From positions 1 through 40,034 of the forward strand of contig JBKPNZ010000022.1 in the NCBI GenBank assembly GCA_046732895.1: a stretch of DNA of 40,034 bases, in the 5' to 3' direction. Source of the DNA: JBKPNZ01 sp046732895. GTDB taxonomy: Bacteria; Actinomycetota; Thermoleophilia; Solirubrobacterales; 70-9. Positions 1 to 8,234 of the stretch are shown here, piece after piece (position 1 is the stretch's first letter; each line of letters starts with the position of its first letter). The notes beneath the pieces were generated by a model. That model was not told where the DNA came from. It worked only from the letters and a program-made list of their open reading frames with translations, and did not search any database. The position numbers and the translations under genes are program-made.

Positions 1-14
1 GGCGCGCGAGGGCC

Positions 15-893
15 GTGCCCAAGCGGCGGGCGGTGAAGCAGCGCCCGGTGCGCGCCCGCCGGACGGCGACCGCGAAGCCCAAGGCGCGGGCTGCCCGAGG
101 GAGCCTGAGCTGGCGCTGGCGAGTCGTTCTGGCTATGGCCATCGTGGCGGCCCTCGGCATCGCGTACTTCGGTTGGTTCCGCGACTCGTCGTTCGTGGCC
201 GTCAATGACGTCCGGGTGAAGGGCGTCACGAGTGACGACCGGACTCAGATCGTCGCTGCGCTCACTCATGCCGGCGAGGACATGACCACCCTGCACATCC
301 GTACCGACGATCTGGAGGCCGCCGTCTCCCGCTTCCCGACGGTGGCGGGGGTCCAGGCCGACGCGAACTTCCCCCATGGCCTCACGATCGATGTGAGCGA
401 GCGGTCCGCGACGATGATGGCGTCCGACGGCGGCCACCAGATGGCGGTCGCTGCAGATGGCACGGTCCTGCCGGGAGTTGATGCCGCGGACGACGGCCTC
501 CCCACAGTCGATGTCGACACGGTGCCGGAATCGGGCAAGCTCACCGGGGTGCCACTGCAGGAGGCCCTGGTGATCGGCGGCGCTCCGCCGCAGCTTCGCG
601 AGCTGATCGAGCACACGAGCTATGAGGGCGAAAAGGGGGTCACGTTGAGCATGGAAGGCGGGGTGGAGCTGCGCTTCGGCGACGGGGAGCGGGCGGCGCA
701 GAAGTGGGCGGCCGCAGCCGCCGTGCTGGCGGATCCGAAGCTGACCGCCGTGACCTACGTCGACCTCCGCGTCCCGGACCGGCCGGCCGTTGGGGGGACG
801 GGCGAGGGCGCGACGGGCGAGGACACGACCATCGATCCGGCAACGACCACGCCGACCACCTCGATCCCCACGGACACGACCGTCGCTCCCTAA
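15..893 (+). CDS. ftsQ: cell division protein FtsQ/DivIB
   Basis: Bitopic division protein that links FtsZ-ring assembly to septal wall synthesis. The 292-residue product has a very basic cytoplasmic tail (residues 1-35), one membrane span (about 36-55), then a POTRA-like domain beginning with the FVAVNDVRVKG strand (about 60-130) and a FtsQ core to about 260. The end is a Thr/Pro/Gly-rich tail, probably disordered, which is an unusual extra. The GTG at 15 is the first usable start in the window; the window edge lies so close that a slightly longer N-terminus cannot be excluded. The order ftsQ-ftsZ without ftsA is normal for actinobacteria. The call rests on topology, the POTRA start and its place before ftsZ. 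Confidence 0.9.
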   Translation: MPKRRAVKQRPVRARRTATAKPKARAARGSLSWRWRVVLAMAIVAALGIAYFGWFRDSSFVAVNDVRVKGVTSDDRTQIVAALTHAGEDMTTLHIRTDDLEAAVSRFPTVAGVQADANFPHGLTIDVSERSATMMASDGGHQMAVAADGTVLPGVDAADDGLPTVDVDTVPESGKLTGVPLQEALVIGGAPPQLRELIEHTSYEGEKGVTLSMEGGVELRFGDGERAAQKWAAAAAVLADPKLTAVTYVDLRVPDRPAVGGTGEGATGEDTTIDPATTTPTTSIPTDTTVAP

Positions 894-1024
894 CTCGGGC
901 GCCCGCGGGGTAAGCGCGAGGCTCCACCCAAGCCTTAGCTCATGCTTGCCCCGTGAATCAACCCTCCACCCATGGTTGAGAGTTCGCGATCTGCACGATT
1001 CCGTGCCCCGGCTGGCAGCGACTA

Positions 1025-1053
1025 TTGACACGGAGGGCACAATCCCCTACGGT
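1025..1053 (+). promoter_or_regulatory. candidate ftsZ promoter (TTGACA-17-TACGGT)
   Basis: A perfect -35 TTGACA (1025-1030) is followed by exactly 17 bases and a TANNNT-type -10, TACGGT (1048-1053). Transcription would start near 1060, giving a 5' leader of about 89 bases before the ftsZ ATG. That leader can fold: GCGAA at 1077-1081 pairs with TTCGC at 1096-1100, and CGAGG at 1065-1069 with CCTCG at 1106-1110. It is the best consensus promoter in the window and lets ftsZ be made independently of ftsQ. Confidence 0.65.
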
Positions 1054-1148
1054 CATCCATACGTCGAGGTCGTTCCGCGAAGGAAACACTCAAGTTTCGC
1101 TTTAGCCTCGGACGGGAACCGGTTGGGTCAACTTTTGAAGCGGAAGTC

Positions 1149-2231
1149 ATGGTGGAGTCCTCTTATCTCGCCGTAATCAAGGTGGTCGGCGCCGGTGGCG
1201 GCGGTACGAACGCTGTCAGCCGCATGGTCGACGCGGGCCTCAAGGGCGTCGAGTTCATCGCGATCAACACCGACGTCCAGGCGCTGCAGGCGTGCGACGC
1301 CGACATCAAGCTTTCGATCGGGCACAACCTGACCCGCGGCCTGGGGGCCGGGGCGAACCCCGATGTCGGGGCGGGCGCCGCGGCGGAGTCGCGCGACGAC
1401 ATCAAGGAGGCGCTCAAGGGCGCCGACATGGTCTTCGTCACCGCCGGGGAGGGCGGTGGAACCGGCACCGGCGCGGCGCCCGTCATCGCCGAGATCGCCA
1501 AGGACGAGATCGGCGCGCTCACCGTTGGCGTTGTCACGAAGCCGTTCGAGTTCGAGGGCTCGCGCCGGATGCAGCAGGCCCAGGAGGGGATCGACAAGCT
1601 CCGCTCTCAGGTCGACACGCTGATCATCGTCCCCAACGAGAAGCTTCTCCACGTCGTCGAGCGCCAGACATCCGTGCAGGAGGCCTTCCGTATGGCCGAC
1701 GACATCCTCCGCCAGGGCGTCCAGGGCATCACCGACCTGATCACGACGCCGGGGCAGATCAACCTCGACTTCGCTGACGTCCGGACCGTGATGTCGGATG
1801 CGGGCTCGGCGATGATGGGCGTCGGCGCCGCGTCAGGCGAGAGCCGCGCGGTCGAGGCCGCCAAGATGGCCGTCTCCTCGCCGCTCATGGAGGAGTCGAT
1901 CGAGGGCGCGACCGGCATGCTCCTGAACTTCACGGGCTCCGAGGACCTCAACCTGTTCGAGGTGAACGAGGCCGCTTCGATCGTCGTCGACACGGCCGAC
2001 AAGTCCGCGAACATCATCTTCGGAACGGTGATCGACCCGACCATCGGGGATGAGGTCCGCGTGACCGTCATCGCCACCGGCTTCGAGGGCTTCGAGACCC
2101 TCGCCCGCAAGCCGATTCAGGTGCGAGAGCGCAGCCAGCGCCGCCGCGTCGGCCTGCAGGACTCCGAGCGGCGCGAGCTGCGGGTCTCCGAAGACGACAT
2201 CGACGTCCCGGCCTTCCTCAGGGAACGCTGA
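1149..2231 (+). CDS. ftsZ: cell division GTPase FtsZ
   Basis: Tubulin-like GTPase that forms the cytokinetic ring. The 360-residue product shows the nucleotide-binding AGGGGTNAV loop (about 15-23), the tubulin signature GGGTGTG (102-108) and the T7 synergy loop NLDFADVRTVM (about 205-215), which completes the neighbour's active site. The last residues, EDDIDVPAFLRER, are the conserved C-terminal peptide that binds partners such as SepF. The linker between core and tail is short, about 30 residues. The ATG at 1149 has a GAAG-type Shine-Dalgarno about 8 bases upstream and gives the family's usual N-terminus. Its end overlaps the end of the minus-strand YjbR-family gene by 14 bases. Confidence 0.98.
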   Translation: MVESSYLAVIKVVGAGGGGTNAVSRMVDAGLKGVEFIAINTDVQALQACDADIKLSIGHNLTRGLGAGANPDVGAGAAAESRDDIKEALKGADMVFVTAGEGGGTGTGAAPVIAEIAKDEIGALTVGVVTKPFEFEGSRRMQQAQEGIDKLRSQVDTLIIVPNEKLLHVVERQTSVQEAFRMADDILRQGVQGITDLITTPGQINLDFADVRTVMSDAGSAMMGVGAASGESRAVEAAKMAVSSPLMEESIEGATGMLLNFTGSEDLNLFEVNEAASIVVDTADKSANIIFGTVIDPTIGDEVRVTVIATGFEGFETLARKPIQVRERSQRRRVGLQDSERRELRVSEDDIDVPAFLRER

Positions 2232-2580
2232 GCTGGTCGCGCGTCGCGCGCGGTAGTCCGGCGACGACGAGGTCGTAGCTGTCCTCGAGCATCTGCCTGA
2301 TCACGGCGTCGTCGATTGAGCCGTCGAGCACGACGGTGTTCCAGTGGCGCTTGTTCAAGTGGTAGCCCGGTGCCACCGCCGGATAGGTCGCACGAAGGTC
2401 GACCGCGAGCTCGGGATCGCACTTCAGGCTCACCCGCAGCGGGACCGCGGTCAGATCGCTGATCGCGAAGATCCGCCCGCCGACCTTGAAGACCGAGGGC
2501 CGGGGACCGAACGGGAACTCCTCCCGCGCCCCGGGCCGGCGAAGGCACCAACGCTTGAGCTCTGCCGCCGTCACGACCAT
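2218..2580 (-). CDS. MmcQ/YjbR-family protein (DUF419)
   Basis: A 120-residue protein of the YjbR/MmcQ family, a small CyaY-like fold of uncertain function, described as DNA-binding in some members. Recognisable features are the N-terminal LKRWCLRRPGAREEFPFG, the VFKVGGRIFAI strand, LKCDP, and the GYHLNKRHWNTVVLDG segment near residue 75 that is typical of the family. The open frame continues upstream, but the ATG at 2580 fits the family length and avoids running through gcvT. It is tail-to-tail with ftsZ (14-base overlap) and divergent from gcvT with only 48 bases between starts, so the two may share a regulatory region. I see no clear -10 for this gene. Confidence 0.85.
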   Translation of the reverse strand: MVVTAAELKRWCLRRPGAREEFPFGPRPSVFKVGGRIFAISDLTAVPLRVSLKCDPELAVDLRATYPAVAPGYHLNKRHWNTVVLDGSIDDAVIRQMLEDSYDLVVAGLPRATRDQLSVP

Positions 2581-2606
2581 CAATCCAAGCACTGCGTGGC
2601 CGGCGG

Positions 2607-2612
2607 TAGCCT
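2607..2612 (+). promoter_or_regulatory. candidate -10 element of gcvT
   Basis: TAGCCT, matching TANNNT, lies 16 bases before the gcvT ATG, so the 5' leader would be only about 9 bases. The 48-base gap to the divergent gene leaves no room for a glycine riboswitch. Confidence 0.35.
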
Positions 2613-2628
2613 CCGAGCCGCAGGCGAT

Positions 2629-3711
2629 ATGGCCACCGCGTCCCTCAAACGAACCGCCCTCTATGACCGGCACGTCGATGCCGGCGCGCGCCTGGTGCCG
2701 TTTGCGGGCTGGGAGATGCCCGTCCAGTACGAGGGCGTGCGCCCGGAGCACATCGCCGTGCGCACGGGGTGCGGGGTCTTCGACGTCTCGCACATGGGCG
2801 AGATCGAGACCGCCGGTCCGCAGGCGCTGGCCTTCCTCCAGCGTGTGCTCTCAAACGACGTCACGAAGATCGAGGTCGGCGGCGCCCAGTACTCGGTGCT
2901 GTGCCGCGACGACGGCGGGATCCTCGACGACCTCTTCACGTACCGCCTCTCCGACCACCGCTACCTGACGGTCACCAACGCCGCCAACCACGAGACCGAC
3001 TTCGCCTGGCTGGCCGAGCACGCCGACGGCTTCGACGTGGAGGTCACTGACGCGATCGACTCCTACGCGATGCTCGCTGTGCAGGGGCCCAAGGCGCGGG
3101 GCATCGTCGAGGGCCTCACCGCTGGGGAGCTGCCGGCGCGGATGCACACGGCCACGCTCGAGCTGGCGGGGGGCGAGGCGCTGGTCTGCGGCACCGGCTA
3201 TACGGGCGAGGATGGGGTGGAGGTGCTGCTTTCCCCCGACGCCGCCCCCGCCCTCTGGGACGCGCTCCTCGATGCCGGCGCCAGCCCCGCAGGCCTCGGC
3301 GCCCGCGACACGCTGCGGCTCGAGGTCTGCTTCCACCTCTACGGCAACGACATGGACACCACCCGCAACCCGATCGAGGCCGGCCTTGGCTGGTGCTGCA
3401 AGGAGGCGACGGGCTTCATCGGCTCCGAGACGATCGCCTCGGAGCGCGAGGAGGGAACCGACCAGAAGCTCGCCCCCTTCGTGCTCACCGGCCCGGGCAT
3501 TCCGCGCCAGGGCAACGACGTGATCGCCGATGGCGAGGTCGCCGGCGTCGTCACCAGCGGCACGCTGTCACCGTGTCTCGAGACCGGGATCGGCATGGCC
3601 TACGTCCGCCGCGACCTGGCCGAGCCGGGCACGGAGCTCGAGATCGACGTGCGCGGCCGCCGGCGCCCCGCGCGCATAGAGTCCAAACCCCTATACGACC
3701 CCAACCCCTAA
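2629..3711 (+). CDS. gcvT: glycine cleavage system T protein (aminomethyltransferase)
   Basis: T protein transfers the methylene group from the aminomethyl-lipoyl arm of GcvH to tetrahydrofolate, releasing ammonia. The 360 residues match the family length. Visible are the start LYDRHVDAGARLVPFAGWEMPVQY, the GVFDVSHMGE strand (about 53-62), the folate-binding core, GYTGEDGVEV (about 192-201), and the C-terminal barrel containing EVAGVVTSGTLSPCL. The open frame extends upstream to 2344, but that part overlaps the minus-strand YjbR gene and is not conserved-looking; the ATG at 2629 gives the normal N-terminus. First gene of gcvT-gcvH-gcvPA-gcvPB. Confidence 0.97.
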   Translation: MATASLKRTALYDRHVDAGARLVPFAGWEMPVQYEGVRPEHIAVRTGCGVFDVSHMGEIETAGPQALAFLQRVLSNDVTKIEVGGAQYSVLCRDDGGILDDLFTYRLSDHRYLTVTNAANHETDFAWLAEHADGFDVEVTDAIDSYAMLAVQGPKARGIVEGLTAGELPARMHTATLELAGGEALVCGTGYTGEDGVEVLLSPDAAPALWDALLDAGASPAGLGARDTLRLEVCFHLYGNDMDTTRNPIEAGLGWCCKEATGFIGSETIASEREEGTDQKLAPFVLTGPGIPRQGNDVIADGEVAGVVTSGTLSPCLETGIGMAYVRRDLAEPGTELEIDVRGRRRPARIESKPLYDPNP

Positions 3712-3714
3712 CGC

Positions 3715-3760
3715 CGAACGTGCGAACGGACCCCCTATAGGTGGCAATAACGCACGTTCG
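3715..3760. repeat. perfect 10-bp inverted repeat between gcvT and gcvH
   Basis: CGAACGTGCG at 3715-3724 and CGCACGTTCG at 3751-3760 are perfect reverse complements around a 26-base loop, which itself holds the small palindrome CCTATAGG (3734-3741). It starts four bases after the gcvT stop and ends about 30 bases before the gcvH start. It could be an RNA hairpin that tunes transcription or mRNA stability within the operon, or an operator. There is no run of T after it, so it is not a standard terminator. Confidence 0.6.
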
Positions 3761-3791
3761 ATGTGACGAGACGCGAAAAAGGAGAGCCGAG

Positions 3792-4181
3792 TTGGCGGAC
3801 GAGAGCTACCCCGAGGACCTGAGGTACCACCCCGAGCACGACTGGGCTCGGATCGAGGGCGACGAGGCGACGTTCGGGATCACCTGGTACGCGCAGGATG
3901 CGCTCGGCGAGGTCGTCTTCTACGAGCCGCCGGAGGTCGGCGCCGCCGTCAGCAAGGACGCCGCCTACGCTGAGGTCGAGTCGGTCAAGGCCGTCTCCGA
4001 GGTCTACGCGCCCCTGTCGGGTGAGATCAGCGCCGTCAACGACAAGCTCGCGGACACGCCGGAGCTCCTCAACGAGGACCCTTACGGGGAGGGGTGGATG
4101 GTCAAGGTGAAGCTGTCGGATGCCTCGGAGGCGGACGAGCTGCTGGACGTCGAGGCGTATCGCAAGCTGCTGAGCGACTGA
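3792..4181 (+). CDS. gcvH: glycine cleavage system H protein (lipoyl carrier)
   Basis: GcvH carries the aminomethyl group on a lipoyl-lysine between the P, T and L proteins. The 129-residue product has the lipoylation motif VESVKAVSE with the target Lys66 and the usual tail WMVKVKLSD. The start is decided by a strong Shine-Dalgarno, AAAAAGGAG ending at 3784, seven bases before the TTG at 3792; this yields the normal N-terminus. The frame can be read back to 3741, but that extension has no ribosome-binding site and is too long for the family. This is one of the few classical Shine-Dalgarno starts in the window. Confidence 0.95.
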   Translation: MADESYPEDLRYHPEHDWARIEGDEATFGITWYAQDALGEVVFYEPPEVGAAVSKDAAYAEVESVKAVSEVYAPLSGEISAVNDKLADTPELLNEDPYGEGWMVKVKLSDASEADELLDVEAYRKLLSD

Positions 4182-4223
4182 CACTCCCCGCGGCGCCCGA
4201 GCGAGCCTCGCCGCCGACCCCAC

Positions 4224-4229
4224 TACGAT
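4224..4229 (+). promoter_or_regulatory. candidate leaderless -10 element of gcvPA
   Basis: TACGAT ends 7 bases before the GTG at 4237, so transcription would begin at or next to the start codon. It would give gcvPA-gcvPB a promoter separate from gcvT. Confidence 0.45.
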
Positions 4230-4236
4230 CAAGCGG

Positions 4237-5652
4237 GTGAGCCGGTACACCTCAGCCACGGATGCCGACCGCGACGCGATGCTCGCCGCGATCGGCGTTG
4301 AGTCGATCGACGAGCTATTCGAGCAGGTGCCGGCCGATCTGCGCCTGGGCCGCGAGCTCGACCTTCCGCAGGGCCTCTCCGAGACCGAGTGCTACGACCA
4401 CCTCGCGGAGCTCGCCGCAAAGAATGCCCACGCCGAGTCGGAGATCTGCTTCCTCGGCGCCGGGATGTACGACCACTACATGCCGGCGCTCATCGACGCG
4501 ATCACGCAGCGCTCGGAGTTCCTGACGCCCTACACGCCGTACCAGCCGGAGGTCTCCCAGGGCGGCCTTCAGGTGATGTTCGAGTTCCAGACCGCCATCT
4601 CGGAGCTGACTGGGCTTCCCGTCGCTAATGCCTCCCTGTATGAGGGGCCGTCGTCGGTGGCGTCGGCCGCCTATCTTGCGATCGGGGCGACCAAGGGGCG
4701 GAAGAGGCTTGTCGTCTCCCGCGGCCTCCATCCCCACAGCCGCGCCACGCTCGAGACCTACTCCCGTGGATTCGGGGCTGAGGTGGTCGAAGTCGGCATC
4801 GAGGGAGGGCTCACGGACGCCGCCACCCTCGCGGACGCGCTCGACGACCAGACCGCCGCCGTCTTCGTCCAGAACCCCAACTTCCTCGGCGGGATCGAGG
4901 ATCTCGAGTCGCTTGCGGCGGTCGCCCATGAGGTTGGCGCGCTGGCCATCGCCGCCGTGGATCCGATCTCGCTGTCGGTGCTTCGTCCCCCCGGCGAGTG
5001 TGGGTTCGACATCGCCCTGGGCGAGGGGCAGCCGCTCGGCAACCGGCTCGACTTCGGCGGGCCGTCGTTCGGCTTCTTCGCCGCCACCGAGGAGCACCTG
5101 CGCCGCATGCCGGGCCGCATCGCCGGCGAGACGACCGACGTCGACGGCCGCCGCGGCTTCGTCCTCGCCCTCCAGACCCGCGAACAGCACATCCGCCGCG
5201 AGAAGGCGACCCACAACATCTGCACCTCGCAGGCCTTGAACGCCCTCGCCGGCGTGATCTATCTGAGCTGGCTCGGCAAGCGCGGGTTCGCCGAGCTGGG
5301 CGGGCTCCTCGCCCAGCGGACGGCGTATGCGCGGGAGCAGCTCACGGCGATCGATGGCGTCGAACTTCTCAACGATGCCCCCACGTTCCGCGAGTTCGCG
5401 ATCAGGCTCGACGGGCCGGTGGAGCGGGTCGTGGAGGCTTGCGCGGCGGAGGGCATCGCTGCCGGCTATCCGCTCGCGCGCGACTACCCCGAGCATTCCG
5501 ACGGGCTCCTACTGGCAATAACGGAGAGAAGGTCGAAGGAGGACATCGACCGGCTCGCCGGGGCCGTGGAACGCGGGATCGAGGCGTCGCGGGTCGAGAA
5601 ACGGGGGGATATCCCCCAACGCTCGACACAGCCCGAGGGGGTGACCTCGTGA
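4237..5652 (+). CDS. gcvPA: glycine dehydrogenase (decarboxylating) subunit 1
   Basis: N-terminal half of the split P protein, which decarboxylates glycine and loads the aminomethyl group onto GcvH together with GcvPB. Family features in the 471 residues include FLGAGMYDHYMPALID (about 72-87), TPYTPYQPEVSQGGLQ and the ASLYEGPSS segment. This subunit carries no PLP lysine, as expected; cofactor binding is in subunit 2. The GTG at 4237 lies 7 bases after a -10-like hexamer and gives a standard N-terminus. The stop overlaps the gcvPB start as GTGA, implying translational coupling and equal subunit amounts. The C-terminus is about 20 residues longer than usual. Confidence 0.96.
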   Translation: MSRYTSATDADRDAMLAAIGVESIDELFEQVPADLRLGRELDLPQGLSETECYDHLAELAAKNAHAESEICFLGAGMYDHYMPALIDAITQRSEFLTPYTPYQPEVSQGGLQVMFEFQTAISELTGLPVANASLYEGPSSVASAAYLAIGATKGRKRLVVSRGLHPHSRATLETYSRGFGAEVVEVGIEGGLTDAATLADALDDQTAAVFVQNPNFLGGIEDLESLAAVAHEVGALAIAAVDPISLSVLRPPGECGFDIALGEGQPLGNRLDFGGPSFGFFAATEEHLRRMPGRIAGETTDVDGRRGFVLALQTREQHIRREKATHNICTSQALNALAGVIYLSWLGKRGFAELGGLLAQRTAYAREQLTAIDGVELLNDAPTFREFAIRLDGPVERVVEACAAEGIAAGYPLARDYPEHSDGLLLAITERRSKEDIDRLAGAVERGIEASRVEKRGDIPQRSTQPEGVTS

Positions 5653-7190
5653 CCCCAGGCCCCTCCCCCTCAGTGCCGACGTCCGCCGGCACCCCGACCG
5701 CCCAACAGCGGGAAGCCGCCACGACCATCTACGAGAAGTCCGTGGAGGGCCGCCGCGCCGCCACGCTGCCCCCGACCGGGGTCGAGGCGAAGCCGCTGCG
5801 CGACCTCATCCCCTCGAACCTCCTCCGCCAGAGCCCAGCCGAGCTCCCTGAGATCTCCGAGCCGGAGATCATGCGCCACTACAACCGCCTGTCGCGCCGC
5901 AATTTCGACCTCGACACCGGCCCCTACCCGCTCGGCTCGTGCACGATGAAGCACAACCCCCGCTTGAATGAGCGCGTCGCGGCGCTGCCCGGCCATGCCC
6001 GCCTGCATCCGGCGCAGGACCCGCGCCGCGCGCAGGGCGCTCTGGAACTCATGTGGCGGCTAGAGCGCGCGCTGGCGGAGATCTGCGGGCTCCCGCACGT
6101 CTCACTTCAGCCTTCCGCCGGTTCGCACGGCGAACTCGCCGGCCTCCTCCTCACACGCGCCTATCACGAGGATCGCGGCGAGCAGCGCACCAAGGTCCTG
6201 ACGCCCGACACCGCTCACGGCACCAACCCGGCATCCGTGACGATGGCGGGCTACGAGGTCGTCAAGGTCGCGACCGATGAGCGGGGCGGGGTGGACGTCG
6301 ACGATCTGCGTTCAAAGATCGACGACCAGATCGCCTGCCTCATGCTCACCAACCCGAACACGCTCGGCGTCTTCGACGAGAACATCGCCGAGATCGCGTC
6401 ACTCCTACACGATGCGGGCGGCACGCTCTACTACGACGGCGCCAACCTGAACGCGATCATGGGCCGCACGCGCCCGGGCGACATGGGCTTCGACATCGTC
6501 CACGTCAACCTCCACAAGTCGTTCTCCCAGCCGCACGGCGGCGGCGGGCCCGGGGCGGGCCCGATCGCCGTCTCGGAGCGCATCCAGCCCTTCCTGCCGG
6601 TACCGCGCATCGTCCGCGCCGAGGGGTCGAACGGAGCGGCGCCTCGCTTCGACCTCGACCACGACGCACCCAAGTCGATCGGGCGCCTCCGCGGCTTCCA
6701 GGGCAACTTCGGCGTCTTCGTGCGCTCCTACGCCTACATCCGCAGCCTCGGCGCCGACGGCCTCAAGGAGGCATCCGAGACGGCGGTCCTGAACGCCAAT
6801 TATCTGCTCGCGAAGCTCCGCGCCGGCCGCGCCGGGAAGCGGCTGCCGCTCGCGTTCGACCGACTCTGCATGCACGAGTTCGTCCTCTCCGGCGCACCGG
6901 CGAAGCGCGAGCTCCAGATCAAGACGCTCGATGTGGCCAAGCGCCTCCTCGATTACGGCTTCCACCCGCCGACGATCTACTTCCCGCTGCTCGTCGACGA
7001 GGCGCTCATGTTCGAGCCGACGGAGACCGAGACGCGCGAATCGCTCGATTCCCTTGCCGAAGCGATCGACGAGATCCTCGCCGAGGCCGAGTCGGATCCG
7101 GGCGTCGCCCAGAACGCTCCGTACACGACGCCGGTGCGCCGCCTCGACGAGGCGGCCGCAAGCCGCCGCCCGGTCGTTCGCCAGGCCTGA
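5649..7190 (+). CDS. gcvPB: glycine dehydrogenase (decarboxylating) subunit 2
   Basis: PLP-binding half of the split P protein. The 513 residues include YPLGSCTMKHNP (about 93-104), SLQPSAGSHGEL, TPDTAHGTNPAS (185-196) and VNLHKSFSQPHGGGGPG, where Lys290 should form the Schiff base with PLP. The open frame reaches back to 4998 within gcvPA, but the GTG at 5649 overlaps the gcvPA stop by four bases and has a GAGGGGG ribosome-binding site about 8 bases upstream. The first 25 residues are Pro/Thr/Ala-rich and go beyond the family core, so a slightly later start is possible. Last gene of the operon, followed by a hairpin terminator. Confidence 0.96.
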   Translation: MTPGPSPSVPTSAGTPTAQQREAATTIYEKSVEGRRAATLPPTGVEAKPLRDLIPSNLLRQSPAELPEISEPEIMRHYNRLSRRNFDLDTGPYPLGSCTMKHNPRLNERVAALPGHARLHPAQDPRRAQGALELMWRLERALAEICGLPHVSLQPSAGSHGELAGLLLTRAYHEDRGEQRTKVLTPDTAHGTNPASVTMAGYEVVKVATDERGGVDVDDLRSKIDDQIACLMLTNPNTLGVFDENIAEIASLLHDAGGTLYYDGANLNAIMGRTRPGDMGFDIVHVNLHKSFSQPHGGGGPGAGPIAVSERIQPFLPVPRIVRAEGSNGAAPRFDLDHDAPKSIGRLRGFQGNFGVFVRSYAYIRSLGADGLKEASETAVLNANYLLAKLRAGRAGKRLPLAFDRLCMHEFVLSGAPAKRELQIKTLDVAKRLLDYGFHPPTIYFPLLVDEALMFEPTETETRESLDSLAEAIDEILAEAESDPGVAQNAPYTTPVRRLDEAAASRRPVVRQA

Positions 7191-7201
7191 GTGCCCTCGA
7201 G

Positions 7202-7242
7202 TTTCTGCGGTTATGCACGCTATGCGTGTAGGAACGCAGAAA
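7202..7242. terminator. probable bidirectional terminator between gcvPB and ligD
   Basis: TTTCTGCG (7202-7209) and CGCAGAAA (7235-7242) form a perfect 8-bp stem whose base is T-rich on one side and A-rich on the other. CACGC/GCGTG (7216-7220/7224-7228) forms an inner stem with a TAT loop. It lies between convergent genes, so it can serve both. A separate perfect 14-bp palindrome, CGCTCCGCGGAGCG, follows at 7257-7270. Confidence 0.7.
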
Positions 7243-7278
7243 GTCGGTCGAGTGGCCGCTCCGCGGAGCGTGCTCGGC

Positions 7279-8205
7279 CTACCCGAAATCTGGCAGCTTC
7301 TGCGTCAGCTCGAGCACGGGCGCGAACAGGTCGCCGTGCTTGTCGATCCGCTTGAGGACGTCCTTGGACTCGAATCGAAGCCGCTCGGCCTTGCCTGACT
7401 TGGCAGCGCGCTCGACCTCGTCCCAGGTGACCGGTGTCGAGACGGTCGGGTGCTCTCGCGCGCGCAGGGAGTAGACGGCCACAGTCGTCTTCGCCCGGTC
7501 GTTCTGGCTCCAATCGACGAACACCTTGCCCTTGCGCAGGTTCTTCGCCATTCGCGAGACGACCTTGTCGGGGGTGTCCCGCTCGAGCGTCTGCGCGACC
7601 GCGTGCGCGAACGGCTTGGTGTCCTCGTACGTGACCTTGTTGTTGTTGAGCGGCGCGTAGATCTGCAGGCCCTTCGAGCCGGAGGTCTTCGGGTAGCAGT
7701 CGAGGTCGAGGTTGGCGAACATCCCGCGCAGTCGCAGCGCCACCTTGCAGCAGTCGATGATGTCCGCCGGCCCGCCGGGGTCGAGGTCGAACACGAGCGT
7801 CGTCGGGCGCTCGATCTCATCGGCCTCAGAGAGCGACGGATGCAGCTCGAAGGCCGCAAGCTGGGCGAGCCAGATGAGCGTCGCGGGCTCGTCGCAGACG
7901 ATGAAGTGAAGGAGCCCCTCCCTGCCGAACTCGAGCGGCGCCGTGCGAACCCAGTCGGGCGTGTGGGAGGGAGCGCGCTTCTCGTAGAAGCGCTGCCCCT
8001 CGATGCCGTCAGGAAACCGGACCCGCGTCAGCGGGCGGTCACGAAGGTGCGGCAGGATCGCGTCCGTGACGCGGGCGTAGTAGTCGATCGCCTCGCCCTT
8101 GGTGAATCCGGCGGCAGGCCAGATCACCTTGTCGAGGTTGGAGAGGGAGAGCTTCTGGCCGCCTACCGACACCTCTTCCCGGCGAGTGCTCCGCGAGTGA
8201 GCCAT
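7279..8205 (-). CDS. ligD: LigD-type polymerase domain protein (NHEJ primase-polymerase)
   Basis: An archaeo-eukaryotic primase-type polymerase that fills gaps and adds ribonucleotides at double-strand breaks in Ku-dependent end joining. The 308 residues are the polymerase domain only; the ligase and phosphoesterase domains of full LigD are absent. Motifs: LSNLDKVIWP (about 21-30), FDLDPG with catalytic Asp140 and Asp142, KTSGSKGLQIYAPL (173-186), and KVFVDWSQND with the third Asp near 231. The frame could begin at a TTG at 8259 next to the Ku stop, but the ATG at 8205 sits 6 bases after a TACCGT -10 and fits the family better. It follows ku on the same strand. Confidence 0.93.
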   Translation of the reverse strand: MAHSRSTRREEVSVGGQKLSLSNLDKVIWPAAGFTKGEAIDYYARVTDAILPHLRDRPLTRVRFPDGIEGQRFYEKRAPSHTPDWVRTAPLEFGREGLLHFIVCDEPATLIWLAQLAAFELHPSLSEADEIERPTTLVFDLDPGGPADIIDCCKVALRLRGMFANLDLDCYPKTSGSKGLQIYAPLNNNKVTYEDTKPFAHAVAQTLERDTPDKVVSRMAKNLRKGKVFVDWSQNDRAKTTVAVYSLRAREHPTVSTPVTWDEVERAAKSGKAERLRFESKDVLKRIDKHGDLFAPVLELTQKLPDFG

Positions 8206-8211
8206 AGGCGA

Positions 8212-8234
8212 ACGGTAATTCGACGAAGTCGAAT
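8212..8234 (-). promoter_or_regulatory. ligD -10 element with a palindrome filling its spacer
   Basis: On the minus strand TACCGT (8212-8217) ends 6 bases before the ligD ATG. The next 17 bases upstream (8218-8234), exactly the length of a -35/-10 spacer, are the perfect inverted repeat ATTCGAC-GAA-GTCGAAT. It is placed like an operator. It is not the usual actinobacterial LexA box (CGAAC-N4-GTTCG), although it resembles one. Confidence 0.5.

Noticed and set aside
2232..2628. Glycine riboswitch before gcvT
   Set aside because: The space is occupied by the YjbR-family gene; only 48 bases separate the two starts, too short for the tandem aptamer.
4998..5648. 217-residue N-terminal extension of gcvPB
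   Set aside because: It runs through gcvPA in another frame; the GTG at 5649 has a ribosome-binding site and gives the family N-terminus.
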